From a virus: 32,897 nucleotides of DNA. The position numbers and the translations under genes were made by a program. How positions within the stretch are numbered: the first letter of the stretch is position 1; every line of letters begins with the position of its first letter. The stretch is from positions 1 through 32,897 of IMG/VR virus record IMGVR_UViG_3300006845_000033. One strand, written 5' to 3'. Shown here in pieces: positions 6,642-13,130 of the stretch. Below the pieces are notes generated by a model. That model was not told the DNA's origin. It did no database searches and saw only the letters and a list, made by a program, of their open reading frames with translations.

Positions 6642-7001
6642 TTACCTGCGCAATAAACGGGCCGCTACTTCCAGCAGCAGCGCGGCAATCTGCTTGTCGT
6701 CGTTTGCGTGGCGCGCTAGATTGATGACGCGCGCTCTCTTTGCGGGCCGCTCTGGAATTGCGGCCAGCGGGAACTCGGTCGGCTCGGGCTCTGCCTCCTC
6801 GCCTTTCAAGGTTTCCAGTTCTAGAACTTTGCGCCAAGGCCAGTAGTTCTTCTCGCTCATGTTCAGGCCGAGGGTGGTAATCGCCGCTTTCACGGATGCC
6901 TTGGGGTGCGCCGCGCGGTACTGGTTTACCTTGCGCGCCATTTCCATGCGCTCGTGCAGCGGTTTGCGCACTCTTGCTGCGGTGCCTTTATTCCTTGCCA
7001 T
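6642..7001 (-). CDS. Basic hypothetical protein, possible DNA-binding, 119 residues
   Basis: Starts at ATG 7001, overlapping the end of the upstream gene by 14 bp. It is strongly basic (MARNKGTAARVRKPLHERMEMARKV) and contains AHPKASVKAAITTLGLNMSEKNYWPWRKVLE, which could form a helix-turn-helix followed by a Trp-containing helix. A Glu/Pro linker (EEAEPEPTE) leads to a second basic helical part that ends in LLRR. DNA or RNA binding is plausible from charge alone; no family identified. Confidence 0.68.
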   Translation of the reverse strand: MARNKGTAARVRKPLHERMEMARKVNQYRAAHPKASVKAAITTLGLNMSEKNYWPWRKVLELETLKGEEAEPEPTEFPLAAIPERPAKRARVINLARHANDDKQIAALLLEVAARLLRR

Positions 7002-7257
7002 CGTTCTCTCTCTTGATTTGGTGGAATTGGACCGAGGTCGGCGTGCGCGTGTACTGACCGATCAGGCGCGCCGTGCGAATGTCGATGACTTCGATGGTGG
7101 TTCCAGGCTTCGCCCAGCGCGCCTCAAGCAATGCGCCCAAATGCGCGTTGCGTGGATACTTGTACCAACGCCAGCGCAACAGTTCCTCCGCCTTGGCATC
7201 CCACAATCGGAACGGCCGCGCGCTGTCTTCGCCATCGTCAATCTGCGGATATTTCAT
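6988..7257 (-). CDS. Hypothetical protein, 89 residues
   Basis: ATG 7257 has a strong AGGGAGGG ribosome binding site. The protein is rich in aromatic residues (FRLWDAKAEELLRWRWYKYPRN) and has a beta-like second half (TTIEVIDIRTARLIGQYTR), perhaps a small SH3-like barrel. No recognised domain. The 3' end overlaps the start of the next gene by 14 bp. Confidence 0.68.
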   Translation of the reverse strand: MKYPQIDDGEDSARPFRLWDAKAEELLRWRWYKYPRNAHLGALLEARWAKPGTTIEVIDIRTARLIGQYTRTPTSVQFHQIKRENDGKE

Positions 7258-7273
7258 GTGCCCTCCCTAGTTG

Positions 7274-7471
7274 TCATTCGGTCACTTCGTACATCTGCTT
7301 CACGCGGCCAACATCGCGCTTGCCGCGCTGGTGCTCTTTGCGGTGCCACTTCTGTCCGCCGCACAGCAGGCAGCGGTAATGGCGATGGTCGATCTCGCTC
7401 CACTGATGCGCGCAGTCCTGGGTGCGCGCGGCAGCGTCGTGTAGGTCTACTGAATTTGTCTGTGCGTCCAA
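7274..7471 (-). CDS. Small zinc-ribbon-like protein, 65 residues
   Basis: No in-frame ATG or GTG precedes the conserved part, so the likely start is TTG at 7471 with a GGGGGTG stretch upstream. The sequence has C-x3-W ... YRCLLCGG ... WHRKEHQRGK, with one C-x2-C pair plus nearby Cys and His residues, suggesting a single zinc site. It overlaps the upstream gene by 25 bp. Function unknown; Cys/His micro-domains are frequent in early phage operons. Confidence 0.6.
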   Translation of the reverse strand: MDAQTNSVDLHDAAARTQDCAHQWSEIDHRHYRCLLCGGQKWHRKEHQRGKRDVGRVKQMYEVTE

Positions 7472-8031
7472 ACGGACACCCCCGTTATCTCATCGGTATA
7501 GTCAAGCTCTGGTTCGCACCAGCAATCCGGTTTAGCTTCATGTTCTTTTGTCAGTTCCGCGCGAGCGGCTTTAATGTTGATGCCGTGTCCCGGCGAAGTT
7601 TGCCCTCCTGGGGTGCAGAAGCGGGCGTGACATTGAGCACAGCATCCATTGGTGCAGCGGCTCCAATCTCGCGAAATGTCGCGGGCACAAACTACACACC
7701 GACATGCGTTCATCTGGATTCTCCGGTTAGTCTGTGGTGCGCAAGCAAGCTCGTCGCGGTTGCCGCCGTCTGCGGTGTAGCTCGCGTCTGCGTCGGGCTT
7801 GGTCATGTTCTGTCCGCTATAAGTCTGATGGTGTGTTAGCAATTCTTTCCTGATTCTCTTCGCCGTCCTGAGCACCGCATTTGCATGGTCGCGCATGCGA
7901 GCGCCTATCCAATTTCGATATTCGGCGCATGCTGCTTTTTCGATGTAGACCTCTGCTGTTACTTCAAGTACGTGCGCGAAGTTGTAGCGGTATACCAGCT
8001 TGCGCAGTTCGTCTCGTGCTTCGGGGCTCAT
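7447..8031 (-). CDS. Hypothetical protein, possibly two genes fused (helical N-part plus Cys-rich C-part)
   Basis: The 194-residue frame opens at ATG 8031 (ATGA overlap with the upstream stop, GGAGAATCC before it). Residues 1-70 are helical (EARDELRKLVYRYNFAHVL) and have no Cys motif. From residue 107 a Cys-rich domain begins: MNACRCVVCARD, then RCTNGCCAQCHARFC, which suggests zinc binding. An in-frame ATG at 7713 is preceded by the same GGAGAATCC-type sequence used at two other gene junctions, so the C-terminal 88 residues may be translated as a separate protein. Read-through of a lost stop after a frameshift would explain the long frame. Confidence 0.6.
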   Translation of the reverse strand: MSPEARDELRKLVYRYNFAHVLEVTAEVYIEKAACAEYRNWIGARMRDHANAVLRTAKRIRKELLTHHQTYSGQNMTKPDADASYTADGGNRDELACAPQTNRRIQMNACRCVVCARDISRDWSRCTNGCCAQCHARFCTPGGQTSPGHGINIKAARAELTKEHEAKPDCWCEPELDYTDEITGVSVWTHRQIQ

Positions 8032-8330
8032 TTGGATTCTCCTGTCTGTTCTCCGGTTGGTCCAGCATCAAATACCGCGCGCATTTCGTCTCGCGCCAGC
8101 ACAAGCGCAGCAATCCTTGGACCGGCATCAAACACCGCTTGCATTTCGTCTCGCGCACGCACAAGCGCCGCGATCCTCGCCTCCGCGTCGCGTATGCGCT
8201 CGGCTAGCACATGCCCCGTAACGTAGATGTGCCCGCTGTAACTGGTTGAGCCTGCGGATACCTCACCCCGGTCGTTTATCTGTGCCTTGCCTTGCAAGTC
8301 GTAAACTGCGTTCAGGTCTGCGTAGTTCAT
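8028..8330 (-). CDS. Hypothetical protein with tandem 20-residue repeat, 100 residues
   Basis: ATG 8330 lies in an ATGA overlap with GGAGAATCC upstream. The first half is beta-like (YDLQGKAQINDRGEVSAGS). The second half is a long helix containing two near-identical 20-residue units (RIAALVRARDEMQAVFDAGP and the next copy), encoded by a 60-bp direct repeat. A third, weaker unit may lie just before them (ERIRDAEA). The heptad-like pattern suggests a coiled coil whose length grew by duplication. Function unknown. Confidence 0.65.
   Translation of the reverse strand: MNYADLNAVYDLQGKAQINDRGEVSAGSTSYSGHIYVTGHVLAERIRDAEARIAALVRARDEMQAVFDAGPRIAALVLARDEMRAVFDAGPTGEQTGESK
8059..8178 (-). repeat. 60-bp tandem in-frame duplication
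   Basis: Units 8059-8118 and 8119-8178 are highly similar, with about ten mismatches mostly at third codon positions. They encode two copies of a 20-residue helical unit in the gene at 8028-8330. The mismatches mean the duplication is not recent. Confidence 0.85.
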
Positions 8331-8587
8331 TTGGATTCTCCCGTCTGCTGCGTGTGCTCCCACAGGTTCTGGATGTACCAGCGCGCATTCACCAGCGAAT
8401 CCACGCGCGCATTGAACTCGGTGCGCGCTTGCTCGTATGCGCTCAGTCCCTGCGGATAGTCCCGTGCATTCGGCTGCGCTCCAAGCATTGCGCGGATCGC
8501 TTGTTCAAGCGCAAGGTTGGCTTCCTCGTACTGCTCGTAGAAGTGCTGGCGTGGCGTGCCGTTCAGGTGGACGGTTGGCATCATCAT
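8327..8587 (-). CDS. Hypothetical protein, 86 residues
   Basis: Three possible in-frame ATG codons open the frame (MMMPTV); the first overlaps the upstream stop. The protein is mostly helical and polar, with a repeating pattern (YEQYEEANLALEQAIRAML ... YEQARTEFNARVDSLVNA) that suggests a helical hairpin or coiled coil. It ends in TGESK, the same ending as the neighbour at 8028, because both stops lie in the same GGAGAATCCAAATGA junction sequence. No family recognised. Confidence 0.7.
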   Translation of the reverse strand: MMMPTVHLNGTPRQHFYEQYEEANLALEQAIRAMLGAQPNARDYPQGLSAYEQARTEFNARVDSLVNARWYIQNLWEHTQQTGESK

Positions 8588-9048
8588 TTGGTGTTCTCCT
8601 TTTGGGAAATCATGTCATCGACTATATTTATCGCGGCGATCTGGCGCGCGTACTCTTCTGGCATTTCGGTTGCGTCAACTAGGTTCTGCCGGGCTAGGTC
8701 CAGCACGATTTGAAGTGCGGCGGCTTCGTCTGGCTCTTCTTCGTTGTCTCCCAAGTTGTGCAGCGATACATCGCACCCGTGGTCTTCGTATATCTGCAGG
8801 TCAGAGCCGATTGGCGCGTAGAATCCACCCGTATCGTAGAAGTCGATCTTGGCGTCAGCACGCAACGTCAGGATGTAGTACCGGGCAGGTTTGCGGCGCG
8901 GGTAGCTGGTGCGCTTTTGAGCGGCACGCAATGCGCTCTCCGGTGTGTCTGCGCGTGCCCAATGTCCGCCGATGCCCTCGGGAATGACGGCTACAAAGTC
9001 GAACGTGTTGTGCGCCAATTCTGCGGCGGCTTCGTCTGGTGTCATCAT
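8584..9048 (-). CDS. Hypothetical protein, 154 residues
   Basis: ATG 9048 is preceded by AGGAGAGAG. The N-terminal 100 residues look like an alpha/beta fold (FDFVAVIPEGIGGHW, ARYYILTLRADAKIDFYDTG) and the C-terminal part is helical and acidic (LGDNEEEPDEAAALQIVLDLARQNL). No signal peptide or catalytic motif is evident. Coupled by overlap to the next gene. Function unknown. Confidence 0.72.
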   Translation of the reverse strand: MMTPDEAAAELAHNTFDFVAVIPEGIGGHWARADTPESALRAAQKRTSYPRRKPARYYILTLRADAKIDFYDTGGFYAPIGSDLQIYEDHGCDVSLHNLGDNEEEPDEAAALQIVLDLARQNLVDATEMPEEYARQIAAINIVDDMISQKENTK

Positions 9049-9059
9049 TGCGCTCTCTC

Positions 9060-9254
9060 CTATAGGTCCAATGCGCTCTGTTGCTCGGTGCGCGCGGGCC
9101 GGTTAATGGCGGTCAGTGCGCCTATCAGTTCTGCGATGCGCGAGGCCGACACTTGCGCGTAACACTTGCCGCTGTCGTCCATGTCGTACTCGCACGCCTC
9201 AAGCAGTTCTGTCGCGGCTTGGATGAGCCGCTGTGTCGTGGTCGGTGTAATCAT
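9060..9254 (-). CDS. Hypothetical protein, 64 residues
   Basis: ATG 9254 overlaps the stop of the zinc-ribbon gene (ATGA). It is a two-helix protein (TQRLIQAATELLEACEYDMD ... ASRIAELIGALTAI) with two Cys. The length and coupling support a real small gene, but no homologous family can be named. Confidence 0.65.
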   Translation of the reverse strand: MITPTTTQRLIQAATELLEACEYDMDDSGKCYAQVSASRIAELIGALTAINRPARTEQQSALDL

Positions 9255-9445
9255 CTGACTGTGTCCCTGTGGTTGCGCGAAGCATCTGCGGCGGTGACGT
9301 AGGCGATAGTCTTGCGGTAGTGATGCGTGCGTTTGCATGCGTAGCAGTACGCATACACCAGCGCGTGAGCGCCTAGGGTGTAGCTGTACACTGTCCCTTG
9401 GCAGTAGGGGCACGGTGCGCCGTTGTCTGTGTGGTATTGGCTCAT
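9251..9445 (-). CDS. Zinc-ribbon protein, 64 residues
   Basis: ATG 9445 is preceded by AAAGGAGAA. Two Cys pairs, CPYC (12-15) and CYAC (34-37), with intervening beta strands (GTVYSYTLGAHALVYAY) form a classic four-Cys zinc ribbon. Such proteins bind nucleic acid or polymerase subunits; the exact target is unknown. It sits in the coupled early operon, so binding a host factor is plausible, by inference. Confidence 0.75.
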   Translation of the reverse strand: MSQYHTDNGAPCPYCQGTVYSYTLGAHALVYAYCYACKRTHHYRKTIAYVTAADASRNHRDTVR

Positions 9446-9457
9446 TGTCGTTCTCCT

Positions 9458-9847
9458 TTAGCAGACCGCGATTCCGTCGCCGCTGTAGTTCGTATCCGTC
9501 AGCGGCTCGCGTGCGACGTACAGCGAGCAGCCGCGCGGGTCGGTCTGGTGGAAGTAGTGCAATCCGTTGCGCTCGCAGGTTGCGGCTATGCGCTTTAGTG
9601 CGCCCGTCTCTTTGTCTGGAACCGGGCGGCGGTATGACTTGCCAATGCGCGGATGTGTCACTAAGAACGGGCGCTTGGTCTTCTCGTCGCGTTCTATGCC
9701 CCATGAGGCGCGGTCGTTGCCGTCGCCACATTCAAGCTCACCCCATCTGGTTAGAGTCTTCTCGGCGCGGGCGAGCGTTATGGCCTCGTCGTAGGGAATG
9801 TTCAGGCGTCTCACCAGCTTTGACGCTACTTCTCGGGCGGTGCTCAT
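9458..9847 (-). CDS. Hypothetical protein, 129 residues
   Basis: The likely start is ATG 9847, which overlaps the upstream stop and has GGAG upstream; a longer frame to 9901 lacks such support. A helical N-terminus (MSTAREVASKLVRRLNIPYDEAITLARAEKTL) is followed by a beta-rich domain with several Lys/Arg residues (WGIERDEKTKRPFLVTHPRIGKSYRRPVP) and a Cys-containing end. No family recognised. Confidence 0.7.
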   Translation of the reverse strand: MSTAREVASKLVRRLNIPYDEAITLARAEKTLTRWGELECGDGNDRASWGIERDEKTKRPFLVTHPRIGKSYRRPVPDKETGALKRIAATCERNGLHYFHQTDPRGCSLYVAREPLTDTNYSGDGIAVC

Positions 9848-10164
9848 GGTCTGTTCTCCTCTTGTTCCGGCCAAACATAGGCGGCTTCGTTTTCGTTCCA
9901 TTCCATCCCGAACGGGATAAGCCAGCAGTCTCCATCTTGATGTACGTGGTATGACACATGGGTAACCGGGTCTGTGACCACTGCGCTATTGAGCACGGTA
10001 TCCCAAGCATCCCAATACCATTCCTCATCGGGTCCATCCAGCAAGCACGTCCAAGTCTCGTCGTCTATTCCGGCGACGCATTCGCGCTTTGTCTGCTCGG
10101 CGAAACTTTGCGGAAGGTAAATTCCGCGTGAGTCATTCAGATACAAAACGGGTTCTGGTTTCAT
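9844..10164 (-). CDS. Acidic hypothetical protein, 106 residues
   Basis: The start is set by the ATGA overlap at 10164-10161 and AGGAGAG upstream; the longer frame to 10245 lies inside the previous gene. The protein is acidic and rich in Trp (DDETWTCLLDGPDEEWYWDAWD ... FGMEWNENEAAYVWPEQEE). Small acidic proteins in early phage operons sometimes imitate DNA or inhibit host enzymes, but nothing here proves that. Function unknown. Confidence 0.7.
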   Translation of the reverse strand: MKPEPVLYLNDSRGIYLPQSFAEQTKRECVAGIDDETWTCLLDGPDEEWYWDAWDTVLNSAVVTDPVTHVSYHVHQDGDCWLIPFGMEWNENEAAYVWPEQEENRP

Positions 10165-10430
10165 GGTTTGCTCTCCTGTTCTCTGCGGCGTTGCAGGTAG
10201 GCTCGCGCGGCCTCTTCGCCGCACGTTGCCTGTATCCAATCGCAAACGAAAGCAATCCCGGTGACGCCGTGCTCGCGCACGTACCGGACACGAGTCATTG
10301 GCAAGTTAAATTCCTGCGCGATGTCTCGGATAGTCTTGTGGTTTATCCGCATCAATCTGCGGATGCTTGCGCCGCTGAGTGAGTCTCCTAAGTGCTCGGC
10401 TAGTGCTCGGCTTCGGTCCACTGCTTTCAT
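10161..10430 (-). CDS. Small helix-turn-helix DNA-binding protein, 89 residues
   Basis: ATG 10430 has GGAGAAG upstream; the longer open frame to 10781 is only the translated 14-bp repeat. The central part, INHKTIRDIAQEFNLPMTRVRYVREHGV (30-57), fits a helix-turn-helix with the recognition helix near PMTRVRYVREHG. The C-terminal helix (CGEEAARAYLQRRREQ) is basic. A regulator of the leftward operon is a reasonable inference, given its position near the promoter side and the repeat array directly upstream. Confidence 0.7.
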   Translation of the reverse strand: MKAVDRSRALAEHLGDSLSGASIRRLMRINHKTIRDIAQEFNLPMTRVRYVREHGVTGIAFVCDWIQATCGEEAARAYLQRRREQESKP

Positions 10431-10445
10431 TTGCTTCTCCTCGTA

Positions 10446-10543
10446 TGCGCTCGGTTGCGTGCGCTCGGTTGTCTGCGCTCGGTGCTCTGCGCTCGGTGCT
10501 CTGCGCTCGGTGCTCTGCGCTCGGTGCTCTGCGCTCGGTTGCA
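10446..10543 (-). repeat. Seven tandem copies of a 14-bp unit
   Basis: Consecutive units of 14 bp have the core TGCGCTCGGT; the four central copies (10474-10529) are identical (ending GCTC) and the outer ones differ in the last four bases. Because 14 is not a multiple of three, the array is unlikely to be selected as protein. It lies 16 bp upstream of the helix-turn-helix gene start, between that gene and 10697-10882, so binding sites for a protein are possible. Confidence 0.9.
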
Positions 10544-10659
10544 TGTCCTGGTGCTGCTGCTTCTTGCTGTTCGTGCGCGTTTCCGCTGAGGGCGGGCCAG
10601 ATAGCAGCGCGGTAGTTCGCGCTGGTAGCTGGAGCCGTCCGGCTCTGATGCAGCCGACG

Positions 10660-10686
10660 GAGCCGCCGCGACTGGTGCGGCGGCTC
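10660..10686 (-). other. Strong hairpin in the 10431-10696 gap
   Basis: A perfect 10-bp stem (10660-10669 with 10677-10686) encloses a 7-base loop. A smaller hairpin with a GAGCC/GGCTC stem lies at about 10631-10645. There is no T-run on either side, so a simple intrinsic terminator is unlikely; an RNA processing or attenuation structure, or a barrier between the first two genes and the rest, is possible. The gap of 266 bp holds only this and the 14-bp array. Confidence 0.7.
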
Positions 10687-10696
10687 GATCTGCGGC

Positions 10697-10882
10697 TCAG
10701 AGCAGCACGATTTCCCGATAGGCCGAGTGAACTTGTCGATCGTCGGCGTGGCGGTGCACGCTGAACTCCACGCCAGCACATGCGACGGCGCGAGCGTCGG
10801 CGTACTCGATTGCGTTCTGGTAGGTCATCTGGTCTTCCCAGACAATCCCGCGTTCGTCTATCACGTAATAGAAGGGGATCAC
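10697..10882 (-). CDS. Hypothetical protein, 61 residues
   Basis: Starts with GTG at 10882, one base after the stop of the upstream gene, with GGAG about 12 bases before. The protein is an alpha/beta mini-domain (FYYVIDERGIVWEDQMTYQNAIEYADA) with no recognised motif. Close spacing to the first gene of the operon supports it. Confidence 0.65.
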   Translation of the reverse strand: MIPFYYVIDERGIVWEDQMTYQNAIEYADARAVACAGVEFSVHRHADDRQVHSAYREIVLL

Positions 10883-10883
10883 G

Positions 10884-11117
10884 TTAGTTGCTCCGGTAGG
10901 CGTTGGCGGAGAAGGCCGGCAGCCCGGCGAGCGCGAGCGGCCCGCTCGTGGTGCTCACCAGCATGGTTTTGCCGGTCTTGCTCGGGCGCAACTTGATGGC
11001 CGGGTTAAACAGATAGCCGATCCGGCCGTCACTCATGCGGACAAGTGCATAGTTGTCGTCCGTGCTCGTGTGCAGCGTTTCGGCGACGGAAACGGCGCCG
11101 TTGTCTTTCGCGTTCAT
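10884..11117 (-). CDS. First gene of the leftward operon, hypothetical, 77 residues
   Basis: ATG 11117 has AAAGGGG upstream and is preferred over the upstream ATG at 11180, which has none. The protein begins with a polar region (MNAKDNGAVSVAETLHTS), has a beta-rich centre (NYALVRMSDGRIGYLFNPAIKL) and an Ala/Leu-rich end. It is not recognisable. As the promoter-proximal gene of an operon of about 25 genes it would be made early and probably in quantity. Confidence 0.7.
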   Translation of the reverse strand: MNAKDNGAVSVAETLHTSTDDNYALVRMSDGRIGYLFNPAIKLRPSKTGKTMLVSTTSGPLALAGLPAFSANAYRSN

Positions 11118-11256
11118 GTGTCGATCCCCTTTGCGGTGGTGGTGGATGAAGTGTTGCGAGTTCGATGATGCAAGGGGCATGCCATGCCAAAAGCATTACG
11201 TTTCAGGCACCCATCAAAAAGCATGCCAGCAAATGTGACGTTTTACGGCGGCAGAT

Positions 11257-11275
11257 TGTGACGTACAGCGTCACA
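11257..11275. promoter_or_regulatory. Palindromic operator candidate
   Basis: TGTGACG-TACAG-CGTCACA has perfect 7-bp arms and a 5-base centre. A third TGTGACG half-site lies at 11234-11240, 23 bp upstream and in the same direction as the first arm. This arrangement is typical of a dimeric repressor or activator site; the protein is not identified. Confidence 0.6.
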
Positions 11276-11463
11276 TTCCGTTGGCATAGTCCGTGCGGGG
11301 TGGCGGTTTTTGGGTGGCATGGCGTTTGCATGTATTCGGGTAGGGCGCCCAGCGGTTAGGCCCCCGAGATTCAGGCAGGGTGCAAGGCGGATCAGGTTCA
11401 CGGAACCGCCCCCGGATAGCGCAGTGATCGCGAGGTCTTCCGGGCAGATAGTTGCACTCGGGA

Positions 11464-11469
11464 TATAAC
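11464..11469 (+). promoter_or_regulatory. Possible -10 box of the rightward operon
   Basis: TATAAC matches five of six bases of the sigma70 -10 consensus in an otherwise GC-rich stretch. No good TTGACA-like element lies 16-18 bases upstream, so it would need an activator or phage factor. A start near 11476 would place the leader ORF at 11503 in the mRNA. Confidence 0.35.
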
Positions 11470-11502
11470 CTGACTCGATTGCTCTTTTCCAGAAGGACTC
11501 CA

Positions 11503-11541
11503 ATGGCAAGCCGCTGGCTTGCCGTGGGTGTCTTTCACTAA
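11503..11541 (+). CDS. Possible 12-residue leader peptide (MASRWLAVGVFH)
   Basis: The ATG has AGAAGGA about six bases upstream, and TAA is 11 bases before the start of the next gene. An 8-bp hairpin (11505-11512 with 11516-11523, three-base loop) sits inside the ORF, so translation would melt it. This could couple translation of the leader to expression of 11553. The peptide has no run of a single amino acid that would point to classical attenuation. Confidence 0.35.
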   Translation: MASRWLAVGVFH

Positions 11542-11552
11542 GGGAGGTTCAG

Positions 11553-11738
11553 ATGGTCGTGTATCGCATGAATGAGACGGCGGAGTTTCGGGCACATGTG
11601 CATGAGTACGTTTTACTGGATGACCGGCTGATTGGTCTGAGTTACTTCGTGTGTCGGGTGTGTGAGCAGGCAGTCCCGATTGCCTTGGTGCGGGCGTTCG
11701 CACCGGAATGCATCGTTGCGGAGGGGAAAGATGTTTAA
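11553..11738 (+). CDS. Hypothetical protein with one Cys pair, 61 residues
   Basis: ATG 11553 has a strong AGGGAGG upstream. It contains FVCRVCEQAVPIALVRAF with C-x2-C, and a further Cys near the C-terminus (PECIV). The N-terminal half is polar with His and Glu. A zinc-binding mini-protein is possible. It overlaps the next gene by eight bases. Function unknown. Confidence 0.65.
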   Translation: MVVYRMNETAEFRAHVHEYVLLDDRLIGLSYFVCRVCEQAVPIALVRAFAPECIVAEGKDV

Positions 11739-11904
11739 GGTTCAGGTCAGGTCGGCGGGTGTGTGGGTGACGTTGGCGGTTCGCAATTGCATGGATTGTT
11801 GCCGCACGATGGTTCGGGATTGGGAAGCGGACGGCTATGAGATGAGGATTGTTGGCGAGGCCGTGTGTGCTGACGGTTGCCGCAATCAGATGGTTTTTAC
11901 GTAG
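11731..11904 (+). CDS. Hypothetical Cys-rich protein, 57 residues
   Basis: ATG 11731 follows GAGGGGAAAG. The sequence has a beta-like start (MFKVQVRSAGVWVTLAVRNC), a CMDCC cluster and a later CADGC, which suggests one metal site or disulfides. It ends 87 bp before the DUF932-like gene. No family recognised. Confidence 0.65.
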   Translation: MFKVQVRSAGVWVTLAVRNCMDCCRTMVRDWEADGYEMRIVGEAVCADGCRNQMVFT

Positions 11905-11991
11905 GACTTCGGCGGGAGGGTTCACCCTCTCGCAGGCGTCTTGCCTGGAAGGCTTACCGGCGCCGAGTCCGGTACTGGATTGGAGGTTGTT

Positions 11992-13080
11992 ATGGAACTT
12001 ATGCAAGCGTCGCGTCAGTGGGCGTCACGTCCGCAGGATGAACGGTTCGTCTCTTTGTTGGAGTTGCACGCATTCACTAAGCAGGTTCGCGAGAACAGCC
12101 GGGCGAAAGTGCTTTCCTCGCGTGATGTGGTGATGCAGCCAGTTGAAGGCGACGCACGCGGGCTCGTGTGCGTCGGGCCGAATGGCGGACCCGTTGCGTT
12201 GACGCACTGGTCGTTCGGACAGTTCGCGGGGCTTGCGGGTTCGCCCGCTGGTTATCTGCGGGAGCTCCCGGCGCCGCTGGCGGCTGATTGCCTCAACTAC
12301 GGGATGCACGTTAAGCGTGACATTCAGGACGTTGGGGTGTTGCTCTATAAGAACGGCGGCACGCCGGAGGTTCGCGCGGCGACGGGGCCCGGCTACGGTC
12401 GCGTATGGAATGAGTCGATCGTCGGCTCGCTGGTCGATCGCTTCGGCGATGGCGTGACAGGTGATTGGCGCGTCCCGGGTGAGTTTGGGAAGTCGATCAC
12501 GGTCACGAAGGACAATACAACGCTGTACGCATCTGATCGGGACATGTTCGTGTTTCTGGCTGATGAGCAGAACAGAATCACTGTCCCGGGTCGGCGCTAT
12601 GGTGCACCGGGCGAAATGGCGCGCGGCTTCTTTGTTTGGAACAGTGAGACGGGCTCGCGCACATTGGGCGTGGCTACCTTCCTTTTCGATTACGTGTGCT
12701 GCAATAGGATTGTGTGGGGCGCCGAGCAATACAAGCATGTGACGATCCGGCATACCGCAGGCGCACCGGATAGATTCCTTGAGGAAGTGGGGCCAGCACT
12801 GCGGGAGATGAGTCAGTCATCGTCCCATGATGTGGTTGCACTGATCGGGGAGGCGAAGAAAAAGCGGGTCGATAACGTCGATGAGTTTCTGGCGAAGCGG
12901 TTCACGAAGTCGCAAGCGAAGGCTATTGCAGCGGCGCATCTGTCTGACGAAGGGCGCCCGATTGAGTCGCTGTGGGACGTGACTACGGGCGTGACCGCCT
13001 ATGCTCGTGGCATTCAGTACCAGGATGAACGGGTGGCGTTGGAGCGGGAAGCGGGAAAAATCCTCGACATGGCTGCGTAG
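11992..13080 (+). CDS. DUF932-like phage/plasmid protein
   Basis: 362 residues from ATG 11992, which has GGAGG nine bases upstream. It resembles the DUF932 family of phage and plasmid proteins: a helical N-terminus followed by repeated beta-strand segments (GVLLYKNGGTPEVRAATGPG, DRDMFVFLADEQ, ARGFFVWNSETGSRTLGVAT) and the conserved FDYVCCNRIVWG segment, then a helical C-terminal region (EFLAKRFTKSQAKAIAAAH). The biochemical role of DUF932 is unknown; members are common on phages and plasmids and often lie near replication or recombination genes. Family assignment rests on pattern memory and would be settled by a profile search. Confidence 0.72.
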   Translation: MELMQASRQWASRPQDERFVSLLELHAFTKQVRENSRAKVLSSRDVVMQPVEGDARGLVCVGPNGGPVALTHWSFGQFAGLAGSPAGYLRELPAPLAADCLNYGMHVKRDIQDVGVLLYKNGGTPEVRAATGPGYGRVWNESIVGSLVDRFGDGVTGDWRVPGEFGKSITVTKDNTTLYASDRDMFVFLADEQNRITVPGRRYGAPGEMARGFFVWNSETGSRTLGVATFLFDYVCCNRIVWGAEQYKHVTIRHTAGAPDRFLEEVGPALREMSQSSSHDVVALIGEAKKKRVDNVDEFLAKRFTKSQAKAIAAAHLSDEGRPIESLWDVTTGVTAYARGIQYQDERVALEREAGKILDMAA

Positions 13081-13088
13081 TCAAACTC

Positions 13089-13111
13089 GGGGCGGGCGCG
13101 GTGCTCGCCCC
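13089..13111 (+). terminator. Hairpin after the DUF932-like gene, possible weak terminator
   Basis: A 9-bp stem with one G-T pair (13089-13097 with 13103-13111) and a 5-base loop is followed by ATTTCTT. The T-run is weak and the next gene starts 20 bases later, so partial termination or mRNA 3'-end protection is more likely than full termination. Confidence 0.45.
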
Positions 13112-13130
13112 ATTTCTTGGGGGTGACGAA

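Larger units (their letters stand above)
11118..11552. promoter_or_regulatory. Divergent control region between leftward and rightward operons
   Basis: 435 bp separate the two divergent operons. It holds three TGTGACG half-sites, two of them forming a palindrome (11257-11275); a -10-like TATAAC (11464-11469); and a short leader ORF with a hairpin (11503-11541). I found no -35/-10 pair for the leftward operon that I would trust. A palindromic GGCATGCCATGCC stretch (about 11178-11190) could be another protein site. No convincing larger gene is present. Confidence 0.65.

Noticed and set aside
10446-10543. CRISPR array
   Set aside because: Units of 14 bp follow each other without spacers and no cas genes are present.
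10161-10781. Long - strand frame that includes the 14-bp array as coding
   Set aside because: The array translates to shifting low-complexity repeats and has no start with ribosome binding site; the gene from 10430 has one and fits the operon.
11118-11552. Riboswitch or intact tRNA in the divergent region
   Set aside because: Only isolated short hairpins are seen, with no known aptamer core or cloverleaf.
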